DNA of 29,889 nt from Spirochaetota bacterium. Lineage in GTDB: Bacteria > Spirochaetota > Spirochaetia > DTKZ01. The DNA lies in assembly GCA_029562045.1 (NCBI GenBank), contig JAKQWJ010000269.1, positions 1 through 29,889 on the forward strand. Direction: 5' to 3'. How positions within the stretch are numbered: position 1 is the first letter of the stretch; every line of letters starts with the position of its first letter. Under the pieces are notes generated by a model that had not been told where the DNA came from, made no database searches, and saw only the letters and a program-made list of their open reading frames with translations. Positions 16,618 to 24,305 of the stretch are shown here, piece by piece. Both the position numbers and the translations under genes were made by a program.

Positions 16618-17706
16618 CTAAGCCTCCCCGACGGCCTTGAGCCGGTCTTTCAGTTCCCCTTCCATGGCGACCAGTTCCGCCTCCGCGGCCCGGCGCTTCG
16701 CGGCGCCTTCCCTCTGGATCCGCAGAACATCCTCGATGGTGGCTATCAGGTCCTCGTTGACCTTCTTCAGGGTCGCCAGGTCCACCACGCCTCTTTCCGT
16801 CTCCGTCGCGATGGACAGGCTGCCCTGCTTCAGCATTTCGGCGTTTTTCCTGAGCAGCTCGTTGGTGGTGTCCGAAACCCTCCGCTGTATTTCCAGCGCC
16901 TTTTTCTGCCGGATGAGGCTCACGGCTATGACGACCTGGTTTTTCCAGAGGGGCACCGCCGTCAGAATCGAGTTCTGGATCTTTTCCACCAGGGTCCGGC
17001 TTCCCTCCTGGTTCAGGCGGATCTGGGGAGCCGCCTGTATCGCCAGCATCCGGGACAGCTCGAGATCGTGAATTTTCCGCTCGAACCGGACCAGGGCCTG
17101 GTTCAGGTCCTGAAGCCCCTGGATCCGGGCCGGATCACCGGACGCCTCCGCCTTTTCCCGCAACGGGGGCAGGACGCTTTCCCGGTATTCCGCCAGCCGC
17201 AGTTTCCCGGCGGCGATCAGCACATCCAGATCCCGCAGATACTCGCCGTTCTTCTCGAACAGGATGTCCAGCACGGCGATGTCCTTCAGCAATGCCGCCT
17301 TTGCGGACTCCAGTTCCCCCAGGGTCTTTTCGATCTGGGTCGACAGTTTCTCGTAGCGGGAGATGAAACGCTTCATTGAATCCGCCAGACCGCCGATCAG
17401 CGGCACCCGGGCCCAGAAGGAAGACCCCGTTTCCAGGCTCCCCACATCCAGGTCCCTGATCCGCCCCAGAAGCCCCCCCAGGATCTCGCCCACGTAGCCC
17501 GCGTCCTTGTTGCGGATCTGCGTAAGCATGGTATCGGAGAAATCCGCTATCTTCCGCTGGGCCGCCACCCCATATTCCATGAGGAGCTTTCCGTCCCGAA
17601 GATCGATGCCTTCCGCGGCGCTTCGCGCCTTCTGCAGAAGCGCAGGCTCCAGCTTCGACACATCCATGATGGATTCCGGCAACCCGGACCGTGTCCCGTC
17701 GTCCAT
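16618..17706 (-). CDS. TelA/KlaA-like toxic anion resistance family protein
   Basis: A 362-residue, mostly alpha-helical protein of the TelA family, recognised by VPLIGGLADSMKRFISRYEKLSTQIEKTLGELE and the C-terminal VPLWKNQVVIAVSLIRQKKALEIQR-VSDTTNELLRKNAEMLK segment. Long heptad-like helices suggest coiled coils. The family was named for tellurite resistance, but the molecular role is uncertain; many members pair with XpaC genes, as here. ATG 17706 is preferred over the in-frame TTG 17721 because GGAGGG (17714-17719) lies 7 bases before it. The gene is 82 bases below xpaC and 3 bases above the GGDEF-PilZ gene, linking this stress-type pair to c-di-GMP signalling. Confidence 0.88.
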   Translation of the reverse strand: MDDGTRSGLPESIMDVSKLEPALLQKARSAAEGIDLRDGKLLMEYGVAAQRKIADFSDTMLTQIRNKDAGYVGEILGGLLGRIRDLDVGSLETGSSFWARVPLIGGLADSMKRFISRYEKLSTQIEKTLGELESAKAALLKDIAVLDILFEKNGEYLRDLDVLIAAGKLRLAEYRESVLPPLREKAEASGDPARIQGLQDLNQALVRFERKIHDLELSRMLAIQAAPQIRLNQEGSRTLVEKIQNSILTAVPLWKNQVVIAVSLIRQKKALEIQRRVSDTTNELLRKNAEMLKQGSLSIATETERGVVDLATLKKVNEDLIATIEDVLRIQREGAAKRRAAEAELVAMEGELKDRLKAVGEA

Positions 17707-17713
17707 ACAACCG

Positions 17714-17719
17714 CCCTCC
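17714..17719 (-). promoter_or_regulatory. Shine-Dalgarno of telA
   Basis: GGAGGG on the minus strand, 7 bases before ATG 17706. It decides the start over the upstream in-frame TTG at 17721. Confidence 0.7.
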
Positions 17720-17788
17720 AATTTTACATGATGACTTTTTACCGCCGCGGGACGAATTGCCTCCCGTTTTTGCCCCCCCGGAGCCCTC

Positions 17789-18526
17789 CTAACCCGTTCC
17801 GCCGAACCCGTCCATTTCGAGGGACCGGATCAGAACCTGAACTTCCGCATCCAGTTCCACAAGATCCTTCTGCAGAAGCCGGGCACGCTGCTGCGCAAAG
17901 GCTTTTCCGATGAGATCCAGACTGTTTTCCACCTTCCGGAGCGTATCGTCCACCTCCGGGTTTTCCAGATCCCGAAGACCCAGATCCAGGTACTTCCGCA
18001 CCACCGAGTTGGCGGCGGAAAGGTAGTGAAAGAGAAACTGACGGGCGGTCTGCAGAATCGCAGGGTTGTCCTGGATCTCCTCCAGGACCCCCGCCGCCGC
18101 CTGCCGGATTCCCCGGATCTTATCCCGGACGGGCCCCGGGGGCGCGCGGCGGATGGACTCGTCCAATTCCCCGATCCTGTCCCAGCCCCGGGCGAGGATT
18201 TCCCGATACATCTCCGGCGACACCCCTTCCACCGGGATCGAAGGCGCTTTTTTCCGCGGCGCGGACACCTGGTAGACCAGGGTGAAAACCGCCGCCGCCC
18301 CGGCCGCGGCGATGAGAAGGCCCCAGGCAAGGAAGAGGCCGATGAAGGCGGCCCCCCCCAGAAGCCCCGCCCGGAGCCCCCGAAGCCCGGCGGAGGGTCC
18401 CTGCGGACCATGACGGCCCCCCGGAACGGGCACGGACCCCTCCCCCCCGGTTCCGTTTCGACGGAACCCCGCCGGGAGGCCCCGGGTCCTGCGCCGGAGC
18501 TGCGGCGGCAGTCCATTCCGATCCAT
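17789..18526 (-). CDS. XpaC-like membrane protein
   Basis: A 245-residue protein similar to the XpaC/5-bromo-4-chloroindolyl phosphate hydrolysis family, the usual partner of TelA. Residues 1-50 are Arg/Gly/Pro-rich. A hydrophobic stretch (about 53-88) gives one or two membrane helices, and the rest is a helical cytoplasmic region with ILARGWDRIGELDESIRR and YLDLGLRDLENPEVDDTLRKVENSL. Biochemical function is not established. ATG 18526 is chosen since TATATT lies 6 bases upstream; extension further up would run through that promoter. First gene of the XpaC-TelA-GGDEF/PilZ operon. Confidence 0.75.
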   Translation of the reverse strand: MDRNGLPPQLRRRTRGLPAGFRRNGTGGEGSVPVPGGRHGPQGPSAGLRGLRAGLLGGAAFIGLFLAWGLLIAAAGAAAVFTLVYQVSAPRKKAPSIPVEGVSPEMYREILARGWDRIGELDESIRRAPPGPVRDKIRGIRQAAAGVLEEIQDNPAILQTARQFLFHYLSAANSVVRKYLDLGLRDLENPEVDDTLRKVENSLDLIGKAFAQQRARLLQKDLVELDAEVQVLIRSLEMDGFGGTG

Positions 18527-18532
18527 GGTTTC

Positions 18533-18538
18533 AATATA
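18533..18538 (-). promoter_or_regulatory. -10 box of the xpaC-telA operon, leaderless geometry
   Basis: TATATT on the minus strand, followed by GAAACC and ATG 18526. No Shine-Dalgarno and no convincing -35 at 16-18 bases. Confidence 0.4.
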
Positions 18539-18672
18539 CCATATGCCGGGAAAAAGGGAATTCTTTTCAATGATTTTCACCCGGCGGAATCGGGAAAACA
18601 GCGGAGCCGACGGGATCTTGATTTTTTCTCTCCGGGCCGCCACTATTGCCCGACTATCCATTTACAGTCACC

Positions 18673-18677
18673 GGAGG
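18673..18677 (+). promoter_or_regulatory. Shine-Dalgarno of the PPi-phosphofructokinase gene
   Basis: GGAGG nine bases before ATG 18687. It decides this start over the in-frame ATG at 18525. A possible promoter is TTGATT near 18618, but the -10 is unclear. Confidence 0.7.
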
Positions 18678-18686
18678 AACGATTCC

Positions 18687-20483
18687 ATGAACATTTCCGC
18701 CCTGCAGACCGCCCGTTACGCCTACAAACCGAAGACTCCGCCCCTGCTGGCCAAACCGGTCGCCTCCATCAAGGCCGAACCGGGACCCGCCACCAGAGCG
18801 GAGACGGACCACCAGGAACTCGCCGCCATATTCCCCCACACCTACGGCCGTCCCATCGTGACCTTCAAGGCCGGCAAGAACCCCTCGGTTTCGCAGAAGA
18901 TCAACGTGGGGGTGATTCTCTCCGGCGGACAGGCGCCGGGGGGCCACAATGTCATCGCCGGTCTTTTCGACGGCATCAAAAAGGGACACCCCGAATCCAA
19001 ACTCTACGGTTTCCTCGGCGGGCCCTCGGGAATCATCGGCGACCGGGCGGTGGAAATAACCGCGAAGACCATGGATGCCTACCGGAACACCGGAGGCTTC
19101 GACATCATCGGTTCCGGGAGGACCAAGATAGAAACTCCGGAGCAGTTCGAGAAGACCCTGGCCACGGCGAAAAAACGCCGGCTCCGGGCGGTGGTGGTCA
19201 TCGGGGGGGACGATTCCAACACCAACGCCGCCCTTCTGGCGGAGTTCTTCGCCTCCCGGGGATCGGATATCCAGGTTATCGGGGTGCCGAAAACCATCGA
19301 CGGCGACCTGAAAAACGACTATATCGAAACCTCCTTCGGATTCGACACGGCGGTGAAGACCTACTCCGAGCTCATCGGAAACATCGCCCGGGATGCGAAC
19401 TCGGCGAAAAAATACTGGCATTTCATCAAACTCATGGGACGGGCGGCGAGCCACATCTGCCTGGAATGCGCCCTGCAGACCCGGCCCAACATAGCCCTCA
19501 TCTCCGAGGAGGTGGAAAAGAAGGGGCAGACCCTGGGCGAGGTGATCGACCAGATCTGCGACGGGGTGGCGGCCCGGGCGGCCCGGGGGCTGAACTACGG
19601 CATCGTGCTGGTGCCCGAGGGACTGGTGGAGTTCATCCCGGAGATGAAAAAACTCATTTCCGGACTCAGCGACCTCATGGCCCACAAGGCCGGGGAGTTC
19701 TCCGGCCTCTCTTCTCCGGAGGCCCAGTTCGATTTCGTCGCCCGGCATCTTTCCGCGGATTCGGCGGAGTTCTTCGGCACCCTGCCCCGGGACTTCCGGC
19801 TCCAGCTGCTGATGGACCGGGACCCCCACGGGAACGTGCAGGTTTCCCGGATCGAAACCGAGAAGCTCCTGGTCCGGATGACCGAGGAAAAACTGGAGAA
19901 GATGAAGGCCCGGGGCGCCTTCACCGGCGTTTTCGACACCCAGACCCACTTCCTGGGCTACGAAGGCCGCTCCGCCTTTCCCACCAATTTCGATGCCGAC
20001 TACTGCTACAGTCTGGGCTTCACCGCCTTCCTTCTCATCGCCGGAGGCGTGACGGGTTATATCTCCTCGGTCCGGAATCTGGCGCGGCCGGCGAAGGAAT
20101 GGATAGCCGGCGGGATCCCGCTGACCATGATGATGAACATGGAACAGCGCCACGGGAGCAGAAAACCAGTGATCAAAAAGGCCCTGGTGGATCTGGAGGG
20201 GAAGCCCTTCAGGGAGTTCGCCGCAAAACGGAAAACCTGGGCGGTGGAAACCAGCTTCCTGTACCCCGGAGCCATCCAATACTTCGGACCCGACGAGGTC
20301 TGCAACCAGCCGACAAAAACCATCGTCCTCGAAGCGGGAGGCCGCAGGGTCGGGGCCGGCGCGGCCGGCCGCAAAAAAACCGCCGCCGGGGGAGGCAAGA
20401 CCGGGGGGGTAAAGTCCGCCGCCGGGAGGAGTCCCTCCCCCCGCGGCGCGTCCGCCGGGAAAAAGCCGGCGGCGAAGGGCTGA
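18687..20483 (+). CDS. pfp: PPi-dependent 6-phosphofructokinase, long form
   Basis: A 598-residue enzyme that phosphorylates fructose 6-phosphate with pyrophosphate, reversibly, in glycolysis. GGQAPGG (80-86), GGDDSNTN (173-180), PKTIDGD (201-207) and MGRAASH (250-256) are visible. The GGDD, where ATP enzymes have GGDG, is the accepted sign of PPi use. The catalytic TIDGD is intact. The long architecture matches spirochaetal and plant-beta-type PFPs of about 555 residues. From about residue 547 there is an additional tail of some 50 residues, almost only G, A, K, R, S and P, with a high positive charge. This tail lies beyond the usual end (CNQPTKTIVLEA) and is probably disordered. The gene converges on the PfkB gene with 4 bases between stop codons. 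Confidence 0.93.
   Translation: MNISALQTARYAYKPKTPPLLAKPVASIKAEPGPATRAETDHQELAAIFPHTYGRPIVTFKAGKNPSVSQKINVGVILSGGQAPGGHNVIAGLFDGIKKGHPESKLYGFLGGPSGIIGDRAVEITAKTMDAYRNTGGFDIIGSGRTKIETPEQFEKTLATAKKRRLRAVVVIGGDDSNTNAALLAEFFASRGSDIQVIGVPKTIDGDLKNDYIETSFGFDTAVKTYSELIGNIARDANSAKKYWHFIKLMGRAASHICLECALQTRPNIALISEEVEKKGQTLGEVIDQICDGVAARAARGLNYGIVLVPEGLVEFIPEMKKLISGLSDLMAHKAGEFSGLSSPEAQFDFVARHLSADSAEFFGTLPRDFRLQLLMDRDPHGNVQVSRIETEKLLVRMTEEKLEKMKARGAFTGVFDTQTHFLGYEGRSAFPTNFDADYCYSLGFTAFLLIAGGVTGYISSVRNLARPAKEWIAGGIPLTMMMNMEQRHGSRKPVIKKALVDLEGKPFREFAAKRKTWAVETSFLYPGAIQYFGPDEVCNQPTKTIVLEAGGRRVGAGAAGRKKTAAGGGKTGGVKSAAGRSPSPRGASAGKKPAAKG
20325..20480 (+). other. Region coding the basic low-complexity tail of PFP
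   Basis: GC-rich sequence coding AAGRKKTAAGG, KTGGVKSAAGR and SPSPRGASAGKKPAAK-like runs. It is histone-tail-like in composition and not part of the PFP fold as I know it. Confidence 0.75.
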
Positions 20484-20487
20484 TCCC

Positions 20488-21534
20488 CTAACGGATCCGT
20501 CCCGGGCGGAGGTTCGCCGCATTGGCCGCCGCCGCCCGGTGCCCCGCCGCGAGGGCTCTGGGGAAAAGGGCGGCGAACTCCCCGCTCCCCGGAGCCGGGA
20601 GGCCCTCATCCTCCCAGAGGACGGCGAAGCCCGCGGCGAAGGCGTCCCCGCTGCCGATGGGGTTCACCGCCTCCACCCGTTCCGGCGGGGACAAGAAAAC
20701 CTCTCCCCCCAGGGCGCAGAGAGCCGGCAGGGGTCCCCGGGTGAGAACCACGGCGATTCCGGCCCGGGACAGGGCCGCCGCCTCCCGTCCCGCCTTTTCC
20801 ATCAGTTCCGGGTCCTCCTCCCTCTCCCCCACCGGCGCTCCCCCGGTAATGAAGGTGGAGGCGAACTCCGCGAAGTTCGGCTTTATCATGTCCGGCCCCC
20901 GGGGGATGCAGCGCAGAAGGTCCTGGCCCTGGAGGTCCAGGAGGACCCGTTTTCCCTTTTCCCGGGCGGCGCCGGTGAAATCCCGGTACAGATCCTCCGA
21001 GTACCCCGGAGCCCGGGTCCCGGACAGGACCACCAGTCCGCACCGGGGAAGGAGCCGGTGGAACTCCCGCCGGACCTGCTCCTCCACCCCGGACCGGGAG
21101 GACCCCTGCCCGTGAGACTCCTGCCCGTGAGACCCGGGCACTTCCGGCCCGGGACCTTCGGGCCCCGGCATTTCCGGCCCGGAACCTTCGGGACCGGATC
21201 CCACCGACAGGGTCTCCTCGATGATTTCGGTGGCCCCTCCCGTTTCCCGGTTTATCAGCGTGTAACAGTAGCGGATGGGCGTTCCCGAATCGGGGCCGTG
21301 AATCCGGACCCCGTCGGCGGCGGCAAGTTCAAGAAAGAGCCCCCGGTCCCGGCCGCCGGAGTGGCAGAGCAGCTCCGCGTCCCCCCCCAGCTGACGGACG
21401 ACCCGGACCAGGTTGACCCCCTTGCCGGAGGCGTCCAGGTGGTGTCCGCAGCTCCGGTTCACCTCGTTTTCCCGGAAGGCGGGAAGAACGATGGTTTTCT
21501 GCAGGGTGGGGTTCAGATTCACCACCAGAATCAC
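20488..21534 (-). CDS. PfkB-family hexose kinase (1-phosphofructokinase/LacC-like) with repeat insert
   Basis: A 348-residue ribokinase-fold kinase. The N terminus VNLNPTLQKTIVL and the substrate loop ASGKGVNLVRVVRQLGG (36-51) match 1-phosphofructokinase and tagatose-6-phosphate kinase types. The signature NPIGSGDAFAAGF holds catalytic D297 and the anion hole. Residues 111-148 are an inserted 5-residue periodic stretch (GSGPE, GSGPE, MPGPE, GPGPE, VPGSH, GQESH) absent from the usual fold; it is encoded by the repeat at 21101-21200. GTG 21534 overlaps the transporter stop (GTGA), so translation is coupled. The substrate cannot be fixed from sequence; the transporter and alcohol dehydrogenase upstream hint at uptake and use of a small polyol or sugar. 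Confidence 0.85.
   Translation of the reverse strand: MILVVNLNPTLQKTIVLPAFRENEVNRSCGHHLDASGKGVNLVRVVRQLGGDAELLCHSGGRDRGLFLELAAADGVRIHGPDSGTPIRYCYTLINRETGGATEIIEETLSVGSGPEGSGPEMPGPEGPGPEVPGSHGQESHGQGSSRSGVEEQVRREFHRLLPRCGLVVLSGTRAPGYSEDLYRDFTGAAREKGKRVLLDLQGQDLLRCIPRGPDMIKPNFAEFASTFITGGAPVGEREEDPELMEKAGREAAALSRAGIAVVLTRGPLPALCALGGEVFLSPPERVEAVNPIGSGDAFAAGFAVLWEDEGLPAPGSGEFAALFPRALAAGHRAAAANAANLRPGRIR
21101..21200. repeat. 15-bp periodic in-frame repeat in the PfkB gene
   Basis: Plus strand shows two copies of CTGCCCGTGAGAC-type 15-mers (from 21105), then a roughly 30-bp unit (about 21138-21167 and 21168-21197) that is itself 15-bp periodic. On the coding strand this gives pentapeptides GSGPE, MPGPE, GPGPE and VPGSH. 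The frame is preserved. Confidence 0.85.
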
Positions 21535-22400
21535 GGCACAGCTCCCGGCTTCACCGTGGGACTGCGCAGACTCTGCCGGATGGAAAGCGCCGACGAGAAG
21601 GTCACGGCCGCCACGATCAGAAGGCCCCCGGCCAGGGCCTTGGGGGACGGGCGTTCCCCGATGAAAAGGAAGACCCAGACGGGGTTCAGCACCGGCTCCA
21701 GGCCGGCGATGAGCATGGCCTGGATAGCCGAAACCCTTCTGATCCCGTACGAAAAAAGAAGCGAGGAGATGCCTATCTGGAATACTCCCAGGAAGAGCAG
21801 GGCTCCCAGGCCGGGAAGACCAAACTCGTCGGGGGGGCTGAACAGAAAAGGGATGGACACCAGAAAGGCCAGGGCATGGGCCAGAAGGATGGATTCGGTG
21901 GGGGAGCCGTCCTTCTGCATCCGCATGAAGATCGAATACAGCGCGAAGGTGAGACCGCTGGCCGTGGCCAGTATGTTTCCCAGAAGATTGCCCGGGGTGA
22001 CCTCGTCCATGAAGAAAATCCCGATTCCCAGCACGATGATCACCAGGCCCGTCCAATGCTCCCACCGGGGCTTCTCCTTCAAAATCACCCAGCCCAGGAC
22101 GGCCACGAAAATGGGCGCCGAATACTGCAGCAGGATCGCGTTGGCCGCCGTGGTGAGTTTGGTGGCGGTGACGAACATCAGCATGGTCACCGCGTTGGCC
22201 ACCCCGGCGGCCATCTGAGGAAAGGAGAAGGTGAAGCGCGGCCGCCGGAGGTACAGCAGAATCACCAGACCCCCGATGAAGCTCCGGAGGCCCGCGATGG
22301 CCAGCGGGTTCCAGGTGATGGTTTTGATGAAGAACCCCGCGGTGCTCCACAGGGCGGCGCAGGCCATCAGGGACAGACTGGCTCGGGCCGGGTGATCCAT
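21531..22400 (-). CDS. EamA/DMT-family transporter
   Basis: A 289-residue integral membrane protein with about ten hydrophobic helices in two EamA halves (ACAALWSTAGFFIKTI and the second half from GNILATASGLTFALYSIFMR). The Ex-type ending of helix 4-5 (LGWVILKEKPRWEHWTGLVIIVLGI) and its equivalent FLFIGERPSPKALAGGLLIV are typical. It is a drug/metabolite exporter or importer of unknown substrate. The ATG shares one base with the dehydrogenase stop (TGATG), and its own TGA overlaps the kinase GTG, so it is the middle gene of a tightly coupled three-gene operon. Confidence 0.9.
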   Translation of the reverse strand: MDHPARASLSLMACAALWSTAGFFIKTITWNPLAIAGLRSFIGGLVILLYLRRPRFTFSFPQMAAGVANAVTMLMFVTATKLTTAANAILLQYSAPIFVAVLGWVILKEKPRWEHWTGLVIIVLGIGIFFMDEVTPGNLLGNILATASGLTFALYSIFMRMQKDGSPTESILLAHALAFLVSIPFLFSPPDEFGLPGLGALLFLGVFQIGISSLLFSYGIRRVSAIQAMLIAGLEPVLNPVWVFLFIGERPSPKALAGGLLIVAAVTFSSALSIRQSLRSPTVKPGAVP

Positions 22401-23587
22401 CAGATCCTCCTTCGCAGGATGTCGAAAACGTCGTCGGGGCTGAGAGGGACGGGATGGTTCGGCGCAGCGGTTTTATCCGCCACCCGCCGGGCGTCCTCCT
22501 CGGTGAGGCCCAGAGCCCCCAGCCGGGGAAGGCGCGCCCGCTCCACCAGGGCCTCCAGGGTATTGATCAGCAGGGCGGCGTCGCCGAAGTCGCTCCCCGC
22601 CTCCCGGCCGGAGAGAGCCCGGCCCGCCCGGGCGTATTTCTTCAGAACGGAGCCGCCCGAGGGGTCGTCGATCCTCATCGCCCGGCCGATGGTGAAACGG
22701 CTGGCCTCGGCCACCAGAGTGCCGCATATCAGGCCGTGGGGAATGTGGAACATGCCCCCCAGCGGGGAAGCGATGCCGTGGACCACCCCCAGGCCGGCAT
22801 GGGCCAGACAGACCCCGGAAACATAGGCGGCGTAGGCCATTCCCGCCCGGGCCTCCCGGTCGCCTCCGTCCCGGCAGACCCGGGGGAAGGCATCGCCGGC
22901 GATCCGCAGGGCGTCCAGGGCCATGGCGTCGGTGAAGGGGGACCCCCGGGGGGAGGTGAAGGCTTCCAGCAGCTGGGTGACGGCGTCCAGTCCCGAGGCG
23001 GCGGTCACCTCCGGCGGGCAGGACAGGGTCAGCAGGGGATCGAGGATCGCCGCGTCGGGGATAAAGTTGTCATGGCGGAGCGACTTTTTGAAGCCTCCCT
23101 CCCCCACCCGGCTGATGACGGCGTTTTTCGTGGCCTCCGTTCCGGTGCCGGCGGTGGTGGGAGCCGCCACCAGGGGGAGCCGGGTGCCCGGGGGAACACG
23201 GCTCCCCACCCCTTCCAGGTAGTCGGCCACGGAGCCTTCCATGGTTAGCAGCGCCGAGACCGCCTTGGCGGCATCGATGGCGCTGCCCCCCCCGACGGCG
23301 GCCACCCCATCCACCCGGGGGCCCGGGGATCCCTTCAGCTCGGCGGCGATGCCGTCCACCTCCTCCGGCGAGGGCTCTCCTCTCACCGAAAACTCCGCTA
23401 CCCGGATGCCCGCTTCCCGGAGCGCCGCCAGGAGCCGTTCCCGATTTTCCGAATCCCGGAAAGACCTGCCCCCGGTGACCAGGGCGACGGCGGATACCCC
23501 CATCCTGCGCAGAACCGCCGGAAGCTCGAAGAGACGGCCCTCCCCGAAGAGCAGTTCCGGAAGGCGCGAAACCGTGAATTGTCGCAT
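22400..23587 (-). CDS. Iron-containing alcohol dehydrogenase
   Basis: A 395-residue group III dehydrogenase (fold of FucO/lactaldehyde reductase). NAD(P)-binding GGGSAID (99-105) and PTTAGTGTE (143-151) are present. Metal ligands D201, H270 (GVVHGIASPLG) and H284 (PHG) are seen, but the position of the second ligand is Q205 (SGLDAVTQLLEA) instead of His, a variation I recall from a subgroup of the family. The likely reaction is reversible oxidation of an alcohol or diol. First gene of an operon with an EamA transporter and a PfkB kinase. ATG 23587 is confirmed by the TATAAT 7 bases upstream. Confidence 0.9.
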   Translation of the reverse strand: MRQFTVSRLPELLFGEGRLFELPAVLRRMGVSAVALVTGGRSFRDSENRERLLAALREAGIRVAEFSVRGEPSPEEVDGIAAELKGSPGPRVDGVAAVGGGSAIDAAKAVSALLTMEGSVADYLEGVGSRVPPGTRLPLVAAPTTAGTGTEATKNAVISRVGEGGFKKSLRHDNFIPDAAILDPLLTLSCPPEVTAASGLDAVTQLLEAFTSPRGSPFTDAMALDALRIAGDAFPRVCRDGGDREARAGMAYAAYVSGVCLAHAGLGVVHGIASPLGGMFHIPHGLICGTLVAEASRFTIGRAMRIDDPSGGSVLKKYARAGRALSGREAGSDFGDAALLINTLEALVERARLPRLGALGLTEEDARRVADKTAAPNHPVPLSPDDVFDILRRRI

Positions 23588-23594
23588 GGGCCGC

Positions 23595-23623
23595 ATTATA
23601 GGGGATAAGCCTCTCCGGAGCAA
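23595..23623 (-). promoter_or_regulatory. Promoter of adh-eamA-pfkB operon, leaderless geometry
   Basis: Minus strand: TTGCTC (23618-23623), 17-base spacer, consensus TATAAT (23595-23600), then GCGGCCC and ATG 23587. No Shine-Dalgarno sequence fits between. Confidence 0.7.
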
Positions 23624-23687
23624 CCGCCGCCTTCCCCGGCGGGAGCCGGCGGGCGGGAACGGCAGGAGGTCGTTTGGGAGTCCCGTG

Positions 23688-23716
23688 TTGCATTTTCCCG
23701 GCTCCGGACCTACAAT
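23688..23716 (+). promoter_or_regulatory. Promoter of dCMP deaminase gene, leaderless geometry
   Basis: TTGCAT (23688-23693), 17-base spacer, TACAAT (23711-23716), then GTTTCC and ATG 23723. It is divergent from the adh promoter with 64 bases between the two -35 boxes. Confidence 0.7.
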
Positions 23717-23722
23717 GTTTCC

Positions 23723-24217
23723 ATGGACACCCCACAGAAGCGCGTCCGTCCCCCCTGGGACGACTACTTCCTGCAGATCGCCGACGCCGCCGCCAGCCGC
23801 GCCACCTGCGACCGGGGGCGCAGCGGCTGCGTCATCGTCAGGGACAAGGCCATCCTGGTAACCGGCTACGTCGGCTCCCCTGCGGGACTCCCTCACTGCG
23901 ACGATGTGGGCCACCAGATGAAAAAAACCATTCACGAGGACGGCCATGTCACCCAGCACTGCGTCCGTACCGTCCACGCGGAGCAGAACGCCATATGTCA
24001 GGCCGCCCGCAACGGCATCGCCCTGGAGGGGGCCACCCTGTACTGCCGCATGACTCCCTGCCGGACCTGCGCGATGCTGATCATCAACTGCGGGATCAGA
24101 CGAGTGGTGGCGGAGAGCCGGTACCACGCGGCGGAAGAATCGGAAGACCTTTTTCGTCAGGTCGGAATCGAACTGGTATACAAATCCCGGGAGACCCAGA
24201 CCTACGAAAACCAGTGA
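23723..24217 (+). CDS. Deoxycytidylate deaminase (dCMP deaminase family)
   Basis: A 164-residue zinc enzyme that deaminates dCMP to dUMP, feeding thymidylate synthesis in the cytoplasm. The catalytic motif is H85-A-E87 (TVHAEQNAI) with P112-C113-R-T-C116 as the other zinc ligands. The NGSPAGLPHCDD-like block (GSPAGLPHCDDVGHQM) and HCVRTVHAE are characteristic of ComEB/dCMP deaminases rather than cytidine deaminases. It is transcribed alone from a promoter abutting the ATG; the next gene has its own promoter. Confidence 0.92.
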   Translation: MDTPQKRVRPPWDDYFLQIADAAASRATCDRGRSGCVIVRDKAILVTGYVGSPAGLPHCDDVGHQMKKTIHEDGHVTQHCVRTVHAEQNAICQAARNGIALEGATLYCRMTPCRTCAMLIINCGIRRVVAESRYHAAEESEDLFRQVGIELVYKSRETQTYENQ

Positions 24218-24226
24218 TTATTTTCC

Positions 24227-24255
24227 TTGAGAACTTGGAGAATCCGTCTTATGAT
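24227..24255 (+). promoter_or_regulatory. Promoter of secreted protein gene
   Basis: TTGAGA (24227-24232), 17-base spacer, TATGAT (24250-24255). A leader of about 45 bases carries AGGAGG at 24293-24298, seven bases before ATG 24306. Confidence 0.7.
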
Positions 24256-24305
24256 GGAAAGAACCCTGATGAAAGGGGAATAGGTATTGATCAGGAGGAC
24301 TGAAA

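Noticed and set aside
18525..18686. Longer N terminus for PPi-phosphofructokinase from the in-frame ATG 18525
   Set aside because: It would cross the divergent promoter region, while ATG 18687 has GGAGG nine bases upstream and a family-like N terminus.
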